From: Bacillota bacterium
GTDB taxonomy: Bacteria; Bacillota; Clostridia; Acetivibrionales; JANLFN01
Length of the DNA: 64,000 nt
Assembly (NCBI GenBank): GCA_023421675.1
Contig: JAEZTC010000004.1
Location: 124,001 to 188,000, forward strand
Direction of reading: 5' to 3'
Below, piece after piece: positions 16,490 to 25,509 of this stretch. Position numbers and translations under genes: made by a program. The notes under the pieces were generated by a model that saw only the letters and a program-made list of their open reading frames with translations, was not told the origin of the DNA and made no database searches. Position 1 is the stretch's first letter, and each line of letters begins with the position of its first letter.

Positions 16490-17488
16490 CTATTTGAATA
16501 AATCCGGATATGCTGCTTTTGCAACATCTTCAACCGCAAGCGCCATGTTCTGTGAAACACTGCTCATGTGTGCATAATTGGAAGTTATTATCCTGTTGTT
16601 TTTTATTGCCTTAAGCGACGCTAACGCTTTGTCGCCCTTAATTTTAGCAATGATTTTATCAGTACTGTTATTTTTATCGTAAGTCCATGATGGCACCATA
16701 ATAAGGTCTGGATCAAAAGTCACTATCTTTTCCTTGGATAATTGCGGCCATCCTTCCAAACCGGCTTTTGCGGCAACATTTACAAGTCCTGCTCTTGTTA
16801 CAATATCATCAAAGTTAGTGCCTTTGCCGCTTGTACTGCCCATTTCACTGTAATCCATAATACCCAGCTTCTGCTCAGGTTTTAAAGCACTGAGCTTGTC
16901 CGATACAGCCTTAAGCTTTTCGTCAATCCATGAGTTCAGTTCCGTTCCCTTTGCTTTTTCACCCGTAAGCTGCGCCAGATTGTTAACGACCCTTTTTACT
17001 TCATCAATTGTGTTTGGAGTACGTACCTTGTAAACAGTCAATTTCGCATCCAAAAGCTGCTGTACAAACTCCTTTTTAGTGTAATCCGCAACAATTACAA
17101 GGTCAGGCTGAAGTGCAATAACACTTTCTGCATTATCACCCTGAAGCTTGTTTGAAATGGCCTTTGCTTCTTCAACTATGTTGGATAAACCTTTGTCATC
17201 TGCTAAGTATGTAAGTGCCTTTATTCTGCTCTTATCAACAAGCTTAAGCAACATTTCGTCAGTACCTAGAGTAAGCGAAATAATATCTTGTGGCTTACTT
17301 TGAAGAGTAATTTTTGAACCCGCGTCATCTGTAACTGTCAGCGGGAAATCGCTATTTGCGGTCACATCTGCAGTCTCGGCAGACTTTTCGGATTGTTGTT
17401 CTGAACTGCCGGCTGAACTTGAACCGCAGGCAGTCAAAATACCTGCAATTAAAATTAAAACTATAATTAATGATAAAATTCTTTTCAT
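16490..17488 (-). CDS. btuF: Cobalamin/corrinoid-binding lipoprotein (BtuF-like)
   Basis: A 332-residue binding protein with a lipoprotein signal (LILIAGILTACG, lipid Cys ~21) and a Ser/Glu-rich linker. The periplasmic-binding class III fold (TroA/BtuF) follows: DAGSKITLQSKPQDIISL at the start of lobe 1, LQPDLVIV at the end of it, and FDPDLIMVPSW in lobe 2. It delivers ligand to the BtuC permease. Same operon and strand as cobO (upstream) and btuC/btuD (downstream). Confidence 0.86.
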   Translation of the reverse strand: MKRILSLIIVLILIAGILTACGSSSAGSSEQQSEKSAETADVTANSDFPLTVTDDAGSKITLQSKPQDIISLTLGTDEMLLKLVDKSRIKALTYLADDKGLSNIVEEAKAISNKLQGDNAESVIALQPDLVIVADYTKKEFVQQLLDAKLTVYKVRTPNTIDEVKRVVNNLAQLTGEKAKGTELNSWIDEKLKAVSDKLSALKPEQKLGIMDYSEMGSTSGKGTNFDDIVTRAGLVNVAAKAGLEGWPQLSKEKIVTFDPDLIMVPSWTYDKNNSTDKIIAKIKGDKALASLKAIKNNRIITSNYAHMSSVSQNMALAVEDVAKAAYPDLFK

Positions 17489-17544
17489 TTATAATTAATC
17501 TCCCTTTTTATATAAGTTGAATTAAATATTTTATAAGCATCATG

Positions 17545-18072
17545 TCAGCTTTCTATTCCCTTTCTTGCCGGAATCCCTTTATTAAAGGGATGTTTAACTT
17601 CCTTCATTTCAGTAACATAATCTGCAAAATCCAAAAGCTCCTGTGGAGCATTTCTTCCCGTTAAAATAACCTCAAGTTCATCGGGCTTATTTTTAAGAAA
17701 CCCCAAAACCTTTTGAGTTGAAATCAGTCCGCACGAAACAGAATTTATTATTTCATCAAGAATGAGCATCTGGCATTCACTGTCTGATACCTCAGAAATG
17801 ATATCTTCAAACATCTTTTGCTCAGCTTTTGATATCTCATCAAGTTCTTCGGGGCTCATCTGCCAGGTAAACTTTTTGACTTCTGTCCCTCTTTTTAAGA
17901 CAAAACCTGGTTCTAACATCTGCAGGGTTTTTATCTCCCCTGTCATCATGCCCTTCATGAACTGGACCATAAGAACCTTGAAGCCTCGACCGTAAGCTCT
18001 TATTCCAAGTCCTATGGCAGCTGTGGTTTTACCTTTGCCGCCTCCGGTATAAATGTGGACTAAACCTTTCAT
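17545..18072 (-). CDS. cobO: Cob(I)yrinic acid a,c-diamide adenosyltransferase (CobO/BtuR)
   Basis: A 175-residue P-loop protein that adenosylates corrinoids using ATP. It starts MKGLVHIYTGGGKGKTTAA, where GGGKGKTTA is the family's phosphate-binding loop, and continues with VLMVQFMKG, LILDEIINSV and LTGRNAP(Q)ELLDFADYVTEM, all CobO/BtuR landmarks. The ATG at 18072 follows GGAGGAAGC; an earlier in-frame ATG is rejected. First gene after the riboswitch, so import and activation of B12 are co-controlled. Confidence 0.92.
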   Translation of the reverse strand: MKGLVHIYTGGGKGKTTAAIGLGIRAYGRGFKVLMVQFMKGMMTGEIKTLQMLEPGFVLKRGTEVKKFTWQMSPEELDEISKAEQKMFEDIISEVSDSECQMLILDEIINSVSCGLISTQKVLGFLKNKPDELEVILTGRNAPQELLDFADYVTEMKEVKHPFNKGIPARKGIES

Positions 18073-18106
18073 ATACGCTTCCTCCAACCTTATTGGCTTT
18101 GACGGG

Positions 18107-18144
18107 AAAAAATAAAACCTCCCGAACTAAAGTCAAGAGGTTTC
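18107..18144 (-). terminator. Terminator hairpin of the cobalamin riboswitch
   Basis: On the minus strand GAAACCTC...GAGGTTTT is followed by TATTTTTT. It lies between the aptamer and cobO and is the probable expression platform: ligand binding would favour termination. Confidence 0.75.
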
Positions 18145-18189
18145 AAAATATTCATTATAGTTGTATTTTAACAACTTTGAACACCCCCT

Positions 18190-18362
18190 ATCTCTCGTAG
18201 AGTACCGGTGTAAAGATACAGGCAGGTCTTCTGGCTCAAGCATTATCGCTCTGCTTACCTTCCCGGTTTCCCAGTGGTATATCAAGCAGAACAAGCTTTT
18301 ACAGCGGCGGGACCGCGCAGGATTTTAACCTGCTTCCCTTTTCCTGTATTTGCAATATTTAA
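18190..18362 (-). ncRNA. Cobalamin (B12) riboswitch
   Basis: On the minus strand the conserved B12 box AGCCAGAAGACCTGCC is found at 18236-18221. Upstream are GGGAAGCAGGTTAAAATCCTGCGC and CGGTCCCGCCGCTGTA, with CCACTGGGAAACCGGGAAGG between them; these are the standard core elements of the class-I cobalamin aptamer. It precedes cobO-btuF-btuC-btuD and should lower their expression when adenosylcobalamin is plentiful. Confidence 0.95.
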
Positions 18363-18426
18363 TTCTATTATATTCTACCCTATTTTGGGTTTTAAATCTA
18401 CTTTTTAAATTTTATTAAAAATCTTG

Positions 18427-20340
18427 TTATTCATTTGTTATCTGAGATACTGTAGCAGATATCTCCTGGCTTTTTGCAGTTATCTCCTGAACGGTGGCAG
18501 AGATATTAAGTATCGATCCGTTAACCTCTTCCATCCTTTCTCTGAGTTCATCTGCTATATGCACTAAAATATCCATTTGTTCAAACATGCTGTCACGGTC
18601 ACTCTTTGTAGATATAGCAGCTGTTTTTGAATCTGCTGCCAGCTTTCTTATCTCTTCTGCCACAACTGAGAAGCCCCTGCCTTCTTCACCGGCTCTCGCT
18701 GCTTCTATAGCTGCATTAAGGGAAAGAAGATTTGTCTGTTCTGCTATCCCGATTATTTCATCACTCACCTGAGAAAAGCTGTTAACCATCTTCAGCATAT
18801 TATCGCTGCTTTCCTTTAATTTTGTAGACATTTCTACAACGGTTGAAATAAGGCCGGAAATACTCTGAATCTCCATGCAACTGCCCTGATTGCCCTCTGT
18901 AAGTTCATATACTGCTTGCAGTACAGTATTAATATGCCTGTTAAGCTTTTCAGCTTCCTCTTCTTTCATTTTATGAGATATTTTTATTTCTTCCATTGCA
19001 CTGTTTATTTCATCTGTTTTTACCTGAAGCTCCTGGTTTTCTATTTTTACTTCCTGCCTGTTAAAATCAAGACAATTCTGTATTACATTAAAATTGTTAC
19101 TAATTGCCTTGGCCATACTTGAGCATGATTTGTAGCCACATGCTGAACAGTCTATTTTTCTTGCTTCAGAAGTCGGTTTATGCATTTTATTGAATATTTC
19201 TTCATATTCTGTCTGTGTAGGTTCCTTTATATCATTTATAAAAGCATTCCTGTTGTACTCCCTTATAAAATCATTTAAATCAAGTTTCTTGTCAAAATAA
19301 TCAAAAAGACTCTTTTCCTTGCTCTTTATTCCTTTAGACCTTTCCTTCAGCTTTTGTTCCTTCATTTTATTAAAATTATAATCAATATCGTCAATTTCAA
19401 TATTTCCGATTGTTCCTGTTCCTATATTACAACCATGCTCACAGTTAAGCGCATCTACAAGCAAAGGAATACTCTTACTCTGGTTTACTCTTTTGTAATA
19501 TTCCTCAAGGTATGGATAGATTTTATTTTGTCCTTCAATCTGGCGTATCCAGACATTACCGGCAACTTCCCTGACATTCTCTGCCAAGCCACCGGGTCTG
19601 CTGAAAAGGAAACCCAATCCACAGCCTATATCCATAAAATCAATACCTGGATAGGCATTAAGATTGATATTCTGCTTTTCTATGTATTCTTTCAGCTTCT
19701 TGAATGTTACATTGTACTTCACAAAGCCCTTTGTGTTGGCATCATCAATTTCACATGTTTTACCTATACAAGGAGACAAGAAGGCTATATTGTCATTTAT
19801 GTTCATATATTTTTTCATGTAAACAGCGGTACACAGCATTGGGCTGTGAACAGGGGCCAGACTATTAATAAGTTCAGGCCTATACATTTCAACATAATTT
19901 ACAATAGCCGGGCAAGGCTGAGCTACAACCGATTTAAGGCCTTTTGATTTTATCGCTTTTAGATAAGCCCAAGTTGTAATATCTGCACCAAAAGAAACAT
20001 CATATATAACATTTACTCCAATACTTTTAAGGTAACCAAAAAGATTTGTATAATTTGAATAGCTGATTCTTATAGATGGGGCGGCTATTATAGATATCTT
20101 TAAGCCTTTCCTCAGATCCTCGAAAAATTCTTCGGTATCATCCGAGTAATCACGTGCATTATGTTCACATACTTCAATACACTTACCGCATTTTATACAA
20201 TACTTGCTGTTTACATTTACCTTCAGTTTACCATTGCTGTCCGCGAACGTGGTATTAGCTGCGAATATTGGACAATCCCTTACACATTTGTTGCATCCTG
20301 TACATTGGTCTTCCTTAATAAAGATAGTTTCTGTCTTCAT
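18427..20340 (-). CDS. Soluble sensor: ferredoxin + [FeFe]-hydrogenase-like + chemotaxis-signalling domain
   Basis: 637 residues, no signal or membrane segment. Order: two [4Fe-4S] motifs (CTGCNKCVRDCP at ~15-26; CIKCGKCIEVCEH at ~48-60); an [FeFe]-hydrogenase large-subunit-like domain with AQPCPAIVNYVEMY, LSPCIGKTCE and CEHGCNIGTGT in place of the classical L1-L3 motifs; a further cluster motif CSACGYKSC (~400); a coiled coil; and an MCP signalling domain ending at ~637 with EQTNLLSLNAAIEAARAGEE. The altered H-cluster motifs suggest a sensory, not catalytic, hydrogenase, reporting redox or H2 to the chemotaxis machinery from the cytoplasm. GGAGATGA precedes the ATG. Monocistronic. Confidence 0.82.
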   Translation of the reverse strand: MKTETIFIKEDQCTGCNKCVRDCPIFAANTTFADSNGKLKVNVNSKYCIKCGKCIEVCEHNARDYSDDTEEFFEDLRKGLKISIIAAPSIRISYSNYTNLFGYLKSIGVNVIYDVSFGADITTWAYLKAIKSKGLKSVVAQPCPAIVNYVEMYRPELINSLAPVHSPMLCTAVYMKKYMNINDNIAFLSPCIGKTCEIDDANTKGFVKYNVTFKKLKEYIEKQNINLNAYPGIDFMDIGCGLGFLFSRPGGLAENVREVAGNVWIRQIEGQNKIYPYLEEYYKRVNQSKSIPLLVDALNCEHGCNIGTGTIGNIEIDDIDYNFNKMKEQKLKERSKGIKSKEKSLFDYFDKKLDLNDFIREYNRNAFINDIKEPTQTEYEEIFNKMHKPTSEARKIDCSACGYKSCSSMAKAISNNFNVIQNCLDFNRQEVKIENQELQVKTDEINSAMEEIKISHKMKEEEAEKLNRHINTVLQAVYELTEGNQGSCMEIQSISGLISTVVEMSTKLKESSDNMLKMVNSFSQVSDEIIGIAEQTNLLSLNAAIEAARAGEEGRGFSVVAEEIRKLAADSKTAAISTKSDRDSMFEQMDILVHIADELRERMEEVNGSILNISATVQEITAKSQEISATVSQITNE

Positions 20341-20604
20341 TTTTTAATCATCTCCATTGATTTTTTTACCACACGTGGAACATTATGTAAATCACGAAGG
20401 CTGTAGAATGCGGGTTAAATAATGCCTTTATTATTATCGGTATATTATGTAATTTAGTTAACAATTTTAAGGATACGTATATCCATAAATATGTTTAGGT
20501 TTTGGCCTGATAATTTAGTTTATCCCTTATCACACTTTTACAGCGTTCACATAATATATTAGAGGAACTGGTATTAGTACGAAAAATTTAGGGAGGTATT
20601 TCTA

Positions 20605-20730
20605 ATGGCAGACGGAAGACCATTTATTGGAGGCATTTTTGCTAATCCTACACTTTTATTCTTTATTCTTGTATTCTTACTTCTTTTCTGGGGATGTACA
20701 GGACCTGCATGCGATAATGATATTTGCTAA
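20605..20730 (+). CDS. Small hydrophobic protein, 41 aa (YjcZ-like)
   Basis: A 41-residue frame, MADGRPFIGGIFANPTLL, followed by one transmembrane helix (FFILVFLLLFWG) and a short Cys-containing tail. GGGAGG lies 8 nt before the ATG. Small single-helix proteins of this kind (YjcZ-type) are common and often spore-associated in Firmicutes; the role here is inferred. A terminator follows. Confidence 0.65.
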   Translation: MADGRPFIGGIFANPTLLFFILVFLLLFWGCTGPACDNDIC

Positions 20731-20762
20731 AAATGCATCTCAAAAGATATAGCCGTTGAAAA

Positions 20763-20808
20763 AAAACGCATACCTGTCAGTATTGATATACTGCCGGGTA
20801 TGCGTTTT
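20763..20808. terminator. Bidirectional intrinsic terminator
   Basis: AAAACGCATACC pairs with GGTATGCGTTTT around an inner CAGTAT/ATACTG pairing. It lies between the small hydrophobic protein (+) and the ABC exporter (-). Confidence 0.8.
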
Positions 20809-20828
20809 AACTAATTTAATCGCTTATT

Positions 20829-23102
20829 CTAGACTGCAGCCTCATCCAGATTTGCACCTGTAAACTGGCTGTTATAGAGATCTGCATAGAAGCCACCTTT
20901 TTCAAGCAGTTCCGTGTGATTCCCCATTTCAATGATAGAGCCATGATTCATAACAAGTATCAGTTCTGCATCTCTTATTGTTGAAAGCCTGTGTGCTATA
21001 ACAAAGCTTGTTCTGCCCTTCATTAAGTTTGCCATTGCCTTTTGTATGAGCACTTCTGTTCTGGTATCAACGCTGCTGGTTGCTTCATCCAGTATGAGAA
21101 TGGCCGGATCGGCTAATATTGCCCTTGCTATTGTAAGAAGCTGCTTCTGGCCCTGTGAAATATTTGATGCCTCTTCATTCAGCACCGTTTTATATCCCTC
21201 GGGGAGAGTCCTTATAAAGCGGTCAGCATGTGCTGCTTTGGCAGCACCGCGGATTTCATCCTCAGTTGCACCTTCACGGCCGTAAGCGATATTATCCCTG
21301 ATGGTTCCGTTGAACAGCCATGTATCCTGAAGAACCATTCCGAACATTTTACGCAAATCACCGCGCTTGAAATCTCTTATGTCGACACCGTCAACCGTAA
21401 TTTTTCCCTTGTTAATCTCATAGAAACGCATCAGGAGGTTAACAAGTGTGGTCTTACCGGCACCTGTCGGACCAACAATCGCGATGGTGCTCCCCTGTTT
21501 AACATCAAGGTTCATATTTTCTATAAGAGGTTCTGTTTCTTTATAGCTAAAGTCCACATTTTCAAATCTTACTTCTCCCTTAGGCGCTTCTAACACCTTT
21601 GAAGGCTCTTTGTCAGGGATTTCTTCCTGCTCGTCAAGGATTTCAAATACTCTTTCAGCACATGCAACAGTTGATTGAATAATGTTTGCAATATTTGCAG
21701 TCTGAACTATCGGCATTGTAAATGACCTTGAATACTGGATGAAGGCTACCATGTCACCTATATTAAGTCTGTTTTTAGTTATCCAGATACCGCCTACTAC
21801 GCAGATTATTACATAGCCAAGGTTACTGATAAAGTTCATTACCGGGAACATTACACCGGATACAAACTGCGCTTTATAACCTGCAGTATAGAGTTCCTTA
21901 TTAATACCAGAAAAGGTTTCTATTGAATCCTTTTCGCGGCCAAAGGCCTTTATTATCTTATGACCTGTGTACATCTCCTCTACATGACCGCTTAACTGAC
22001 CAAGAGCTTTCTGCTGAGCCGCAAAATGTTTCTGTGATTTCTTTGCGAGTGTAGCAGTAGCAACAATATAAAGCGGCAGTGTTGCAAGAACTATAAGTGT
22101 CAGTATTGGGTCAATCGTGAGCATCATTATAATGTAACCGATAATCTGAACCAAAGATGTTATCAGCTGTGTTATACTCTGCTGTAAGGTTTGAGCTATT
22201 GTATCTATATCATTTGTTACACGGCTCAGCACTTCACCGTGTGTTCTAGCATCAAAATATTTTAAAGGCAGCAGGTTCAGCTTGTTATTTACCTGCTTAC
22301 GCATATTATATGTGGTTCTCTGTGCTACTGTTGACATTACAAACTGCATTACAAACATGAATGTCGAACTGAGTAGATACATACATATCAGTAGGATTAC
22401 TATATATCCAATATATTCAAAATCATATTCACCATTTGTATCTCTTATAGCGTCTGAAATCTTTTTAAGCTGATCTTTGTCAGAAAGCATTTTTTTCATA
22501 GTTTCCATATCTTTGGAATCCGCATTGTTGGACTTCGAAGACGCTGTATCAGCTGTTTTTTGCTTCATTTCTTCAGCCATTTGAGGTGGCATTTGCATTG
22601 TTAGGTCAATCAACTGCTCCCAAACATCCGCCTTTTGGTCTGCATCTTTGAGTGTTTCCAGCATCGGAAGCTCCATAAATTTCTTTGACCATTCTATCAT
22701 TTTAGGGTCTGCAGGCTGTTTTTTAAGTTCTTCAAGTATCTTGGGATCGGTTTTAGCCTGCTCCATCTTTTTAGTCTGTTCTTCCTGCCCCTTCTTTAAA
22801 CCCTCACTTATGCCCTTCTGTATATCAGATATTGATCCAATTGAAGTTCTGGCCATCCATGCATCAGTCAGCTTGTTCATTGCTTTTGCGCTTACTTTAG
22901 GCGCATATACTGTAAAACACATACTTGCAATTGCAAATATCAAAACGATTATCAATTTTGTCCTTTGAGGCTTTAAATAACCTGAAAGCCTTTTTAATGT
23001 ACCTTTAAAGTTTTTAGCCTTTTCTACAGGCATTCCCATTGGAGGACCGCCCATTGGGCCGCCGGGTCTGCGTCTTTGACTACTTTTATGTTCTGCACTC
23101 AT
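20829..23102 (-). CDS. ABC exporter half-transporter, catalytically canonical subunit, with large extracellular insert
   Basis: 757 residues. The N-terminus is Gly/Pro/Met-rich (RRRPGGPMGGPPMGMP). A type IV exporter membrane domain follows, with six helices, then the nucleotide-binding domain: Walker A GPTGAGKTTL, signature ISQGQKQL, Walker B AILILDEATSSVD with catalytic Glu, H-loop His in IAHRLSTI. Between helices 1 and 2 is an unusual ~150-residue charged helical insert (~75-225), which would face outside. It overlaps the next gene's stop by 4 bp; the two form a heterodimer. The MarR gene upstream suggests drug or peptide export. Confidence 0.88.
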   Translation of the reverse strand: MSAEHKSSQRRRPGGPMGGPPMGMPVEKAKNFKGTLKRLSGYLKPQRTKLIIVLIFAIASMCFTVYAPKVSAKAMNKLTDAWMARTSIGSISDIQKGISEGLKKGQEEQTKKMEQAKTDPKILEELKKQPADPKMIEWSKKFMELPMLETLKDADQKADVWEQLIDLTMQMPPQMAEEMKQKTADTASSKSNNADSKDMETMKKMLSDKDQLKKISDAIRDTNGEYDFEYIGYIVILLICMYLLSSTFMFVMQFVMSTVAQRTTYNMRKQVNNKLNLLPLKYFDARTHGEVLSRVTNDIDTIAQTLQQSITQLITSLVQIIGYIIMMLTIDPILTLIVLATLPLYIVATATLAKKSQKHFAAQQKALGQLSGHVEEMYTGHKIIKAFGREKDSIETFSGINKELYTAGYKAQFVSGVMFPVMNFISNLGYVIICVVGGIWITKNRLNIGDMVAFIQYSRSFTMPIVQTANIANIIQSTVACAERVFEILDEQEEIPDKEPSKVLEAPKGEVRFENVDFSYKETEPLIENMNLDVKQGSTIAIVGPTGAGKTTLVNLLMRFYEINKGKITVDGVDIRDFKRGDLRKMFGMVLQDTWLFNGTIRDNIAYGREGATEDEIRGAAKAAHADRFIRTLPEGYKTVLNEEASNISQGQKQLLTIARAILADPAILILDEATSSVDTRTEVLIQKAMANLMKGRTSFVIAHRLSTIRDAELILVMNHGSIIEMGNHTELLEKGGFYADLYNSQFTGANLDEAAV

Positions 23103-24826
23103 GCTATCTCCTCCTCTGACAGCTGTGAAGCAACAATCTCACGATAAACCTCACAGGTATTCATAAGCTCTTTATGTGTTCCCATTCCTGCAACCTGACC
23201 ATCATCCAAAACTATGATCCTGTCTGCATCCATGACTGTTCCAACTCTTTGAGCTACTATAATTACAGTTGAATCTGCTATTTCCTTCTTTAAAGCTGCA
23301 CGCAGCTTTGCATCTGTTTTAAAATCAAGTGCAGAAAAGCTGTCATCAAATATATAAATTTCAGGTTTTCTTACAAGTGCGCGGGCAATTGAGAGCCTTT
23401 GTTTCTGTCCACCCGATACATTTGTACCACCCTGGGCAATTTCAGTGTCGTAGCCTTCTTTCATCTCGGCTATAAACTCGCTGGCCTGTGCTACTTCAGC
23501 TGCATACCTTACTTCCTCTTCAGTTGCATTGTCGTTACCATATTTAATATTCTCAGTAATTGTGCCTGAGAATAGGACAGCCTTCTGAGGAACGAAACCG
23601 ATTTTTGAGCGCAGATCTTCCTGCGACATTTCTCTTATATCCACACCATCTACAAGGACCTTCCCACTTTCAACATCATAAAAACGAGGAATAAGATTAA
23701 TCAGCGTAGATTTCCCTGAACCGGTACCGCCTATTATTGCGGTTATTTCACCTGGCTTTGCACTGAAGGAAATATTGCTTATTGCAGGTTGCTCGGCTCC
23801 ATGATAACTGAAAGATACATCTTTAAATTCCACATATCCTCTTTCACTGTTTGCCTTCTTTGATTGTTCAGGATCATTGATTTCCGAAACTGTGTCAAGG
23901 ATTTCATTTATTCTGACAGCAGCAGCCTGCGCACGAGGTACCATAATAAACATCATAGTAACCATTATCATTGAGAACATTATCTGCATAGCATATTGAA
24001 TAAAAGCTGTCAGTGAGCCCAAATCCATGCTTCCATCTTTTATACGGAGCCCCCCGAACCAAAGAATAGCCAACTGTGTTAAACTCATTACCAACATAAC
24101 TATTGGCATCAAAAAAGCCATTATTCTATTAACTTTAATATATGTTTTGGTTAAGTCCTCATTAGCCGCTTCAAAACGAACCTTTTCATTATCAATTCTG
24201 TTAAAAGCACGTACAACTCTGATTCCTGTAAGGTTTTCACGAAGCACAAGATTAATCTTATCTATTTTTGATTGTACGCTCTTGAACAGTGGAATAACTT
24301 TCTTTGCAGATATAGCTATAACAGCAATAAGTACCGGAATCGCAACCGCAAGTACAAGAGTAAGCGGTTTATCCTGTCCCATTGCCAGTATGATACCACC
24401 GATCATCATCATAGGAGCACCAATCATCATTCTTAAAATCATTACTGTTACAGTCTGTATCTGAACTATATCGTTTGTAGTTCTTGTAATAAGAGTTGAA
24501 GTACCTATCTTATCAAACTCATTCAGTGAGTAGCTTTCAACCCTTTTAAACACTTTATCACGGATTATTGTTCCAAGCCCCAAAGCTGTTTTTGATGAAA
24601 GGTAGCTTGCTATAATGGAGCATATTACTCCGCCGGCAGCAATAAGGAGCATGATACCTCCGGTTCTCCAGATATAGTCGATATCATGATTCATTATTCC
24701 TTTATTTATAATATCCGACATAAGGGTCGGAAGATATAAATCAGCTATTGTTTGTAAAAATACCAGCCCAAGTATAAAAATTATAAATACTTTAAAGGGC
24801 TTTAAAAATTTGAATAGTCTTAACAT
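23099..24826 (-). CDS. ABC exporter half-transporter, subunit with degenerate ATP site
   Basis: 575 residues, the normal size for this family: six transmembrane helices then one nucleotide-binding domain. Walker A GGTGSGKSTL and signature VSGGQKQRL are intact, but Walker B reads IYIFDDSFSALD (Asp where the catalytic Glu should be) and the H-loop His is Gln (IIVAQRVGTV). This is the pattern of the degenerate half of heterodimeric exporters such as TM287/288 and BmrCD. It pairs with the overlapping 757-residue gene. A MarR-type regulator precedes it by 32 bp. Confidence 0.88.
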   Translation of the reverse strand: MLRLFKFLKPFKVFIIFILGLVFLQTIADLYLPTLMSDIINKGIMNHDIDYIWRTGGIMLLIAAGGVICSIIASYLSSKTALGLGTIIRDKVFKRVESYSLNEFDKIGTSTLITRTTNDIVQIQTVTVMILRMMIGAPMMMIGGIILAMGQDKPLTLVLAVAIPVLIAVIAISAKKVIPLFKSVQSKIDKINLVLRENLTGIRVVRAFNRIDNEKVRFEAANEDLTKTYIKVNRIMAFLMPIVMLVMSLTQLAILWFGGLRIKDGSMDLGSLTAFIQYAMQIMFSMIMVTMMFIMVPRAQAAAVRINEILDTVSEINDPEQSKKANSERGYVEFKDVSFSYHGAEQPAISNISFSAKPGEITAIIGGTGSGKSTLINLIPRFYDVESGKVLVDGVDIREMSQEDLRSKIGFVPQKAVLFSGTITENIKYGNDNATEEEVRYAAEVAQASEFIAEMKEGYDTEIAQGGTNVSGGQKQRLSIARALVRKPEIYIFDDSFSALDFKTDAKLRAALKKEIADSTVIIVAQRVGTVMDADRIIVLDDGQVAGMGTHKELMNTCEVYREIVASQLSEEEIA

Positions 24827-24858
24827 TTAATCACTCCTGTCACAATCTTTTCGTAAGG

Positions 24859-25311
24859 TCAATTGTTTTTAATTAAATTCACATAATTATATGCACTGGT
24901 TATAAGTTCAGCAAGTTCGTTGCTTTTTTCCTCTCCAAGATGCTTTACCAATCCGTCAAAAAAGCTTTGAAGTAATTTGTATGACTTGTGTAAAGCTTCC
25001 ATTCCCTTATCGGTAGGAATTATTCTAACTGCACGTCTGTCCTCCTTGTCGGTGCTTCTTTGAACAAACCCCCTATCCGCAAGGGTATTGATTGCTTGTG
25101 TAATTGTAGGCGATGCAACATTAAGCTGGCTGCTTATATCCGAAACCTTTACTCCCTGAGGGATTTTGCTCATTTTATCATGTATGCACAACAAAACAAG
25201 TATTTCCCTGGGAGTTAAGCCATCAACAGAGCCAAAATTAACATTCATCCTTCTAAATCTGATAAACGACTCCAATAGCTTCTTTGCTATCGGGTTTACT
25301 TCCGTTTCCAT
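24859..25311 (-). CDS. MarR family transcriptional regulator
   Basis: A 150-residue winged-helix protein. Helix-turn-helix: ISSQLNVASPTITQAINTLA (~64-83), wing: RSTDKEDRRAVRIIPT (~90-105), the usual D-x-R-(x)-R wing signature. MarR proteins repress and are released by small ligands. It heads the operon with the two ABC half-transporters and likely represses itself and them through the palindrome 18 nt before its start codon. Confidence 0.9.
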   Translation of the reverse strand: METEVNPIAKKLLESFIRFRRMNVNFGSVDGLTPREILVLLCIHDKMSKIPQGVKVSDISSQLNVASPTITQAINTLADRGFVQRSTDKEDRRAVRIIPTDKGMEALHKSYKLLQSFFDGLVKHLGEEKSNELAELITSAYNYVNLIKNN

Positions 25312-25329
25312 TATTTCACCTCGATCTAT

Positions 25330-25341
25330 TTAGTTAACTAA
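25330..25341. promoter_or_regulatory. Likely MarR operator (perfect palindrome)
   Basis: TTAGTTAACTAA, a 12-bp perfect palindrome within 20 bp of the MarR start codon, as expected for an autoregulatory site. Confidence 0.6.
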
Positions 25342-25440
25342 TATAACTGTTTATATATTAAATTATTACACTACCTAATTATAGTGACGTTAATGTCCAT
25401 TGTCAATTAAAAAAATTGTATTTATTAATTAAATTTCAAC

Positions 25441-25469
25441 AAAAAGGAAAAAACCTGCAACGCAGGTTT
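25441..25469 (-). terminator. Intrinsic terminator of the AraC gene
   Basis: On the minus strand AAACCTGC-GTT-GCAGG is followed by TTTTTTCCTTTTT. Confidence 0.75.
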
Positions 25470-25509
25470 GTACAATATTTTACACTATTAGTTTTATGAA
25501 TGGAATATT

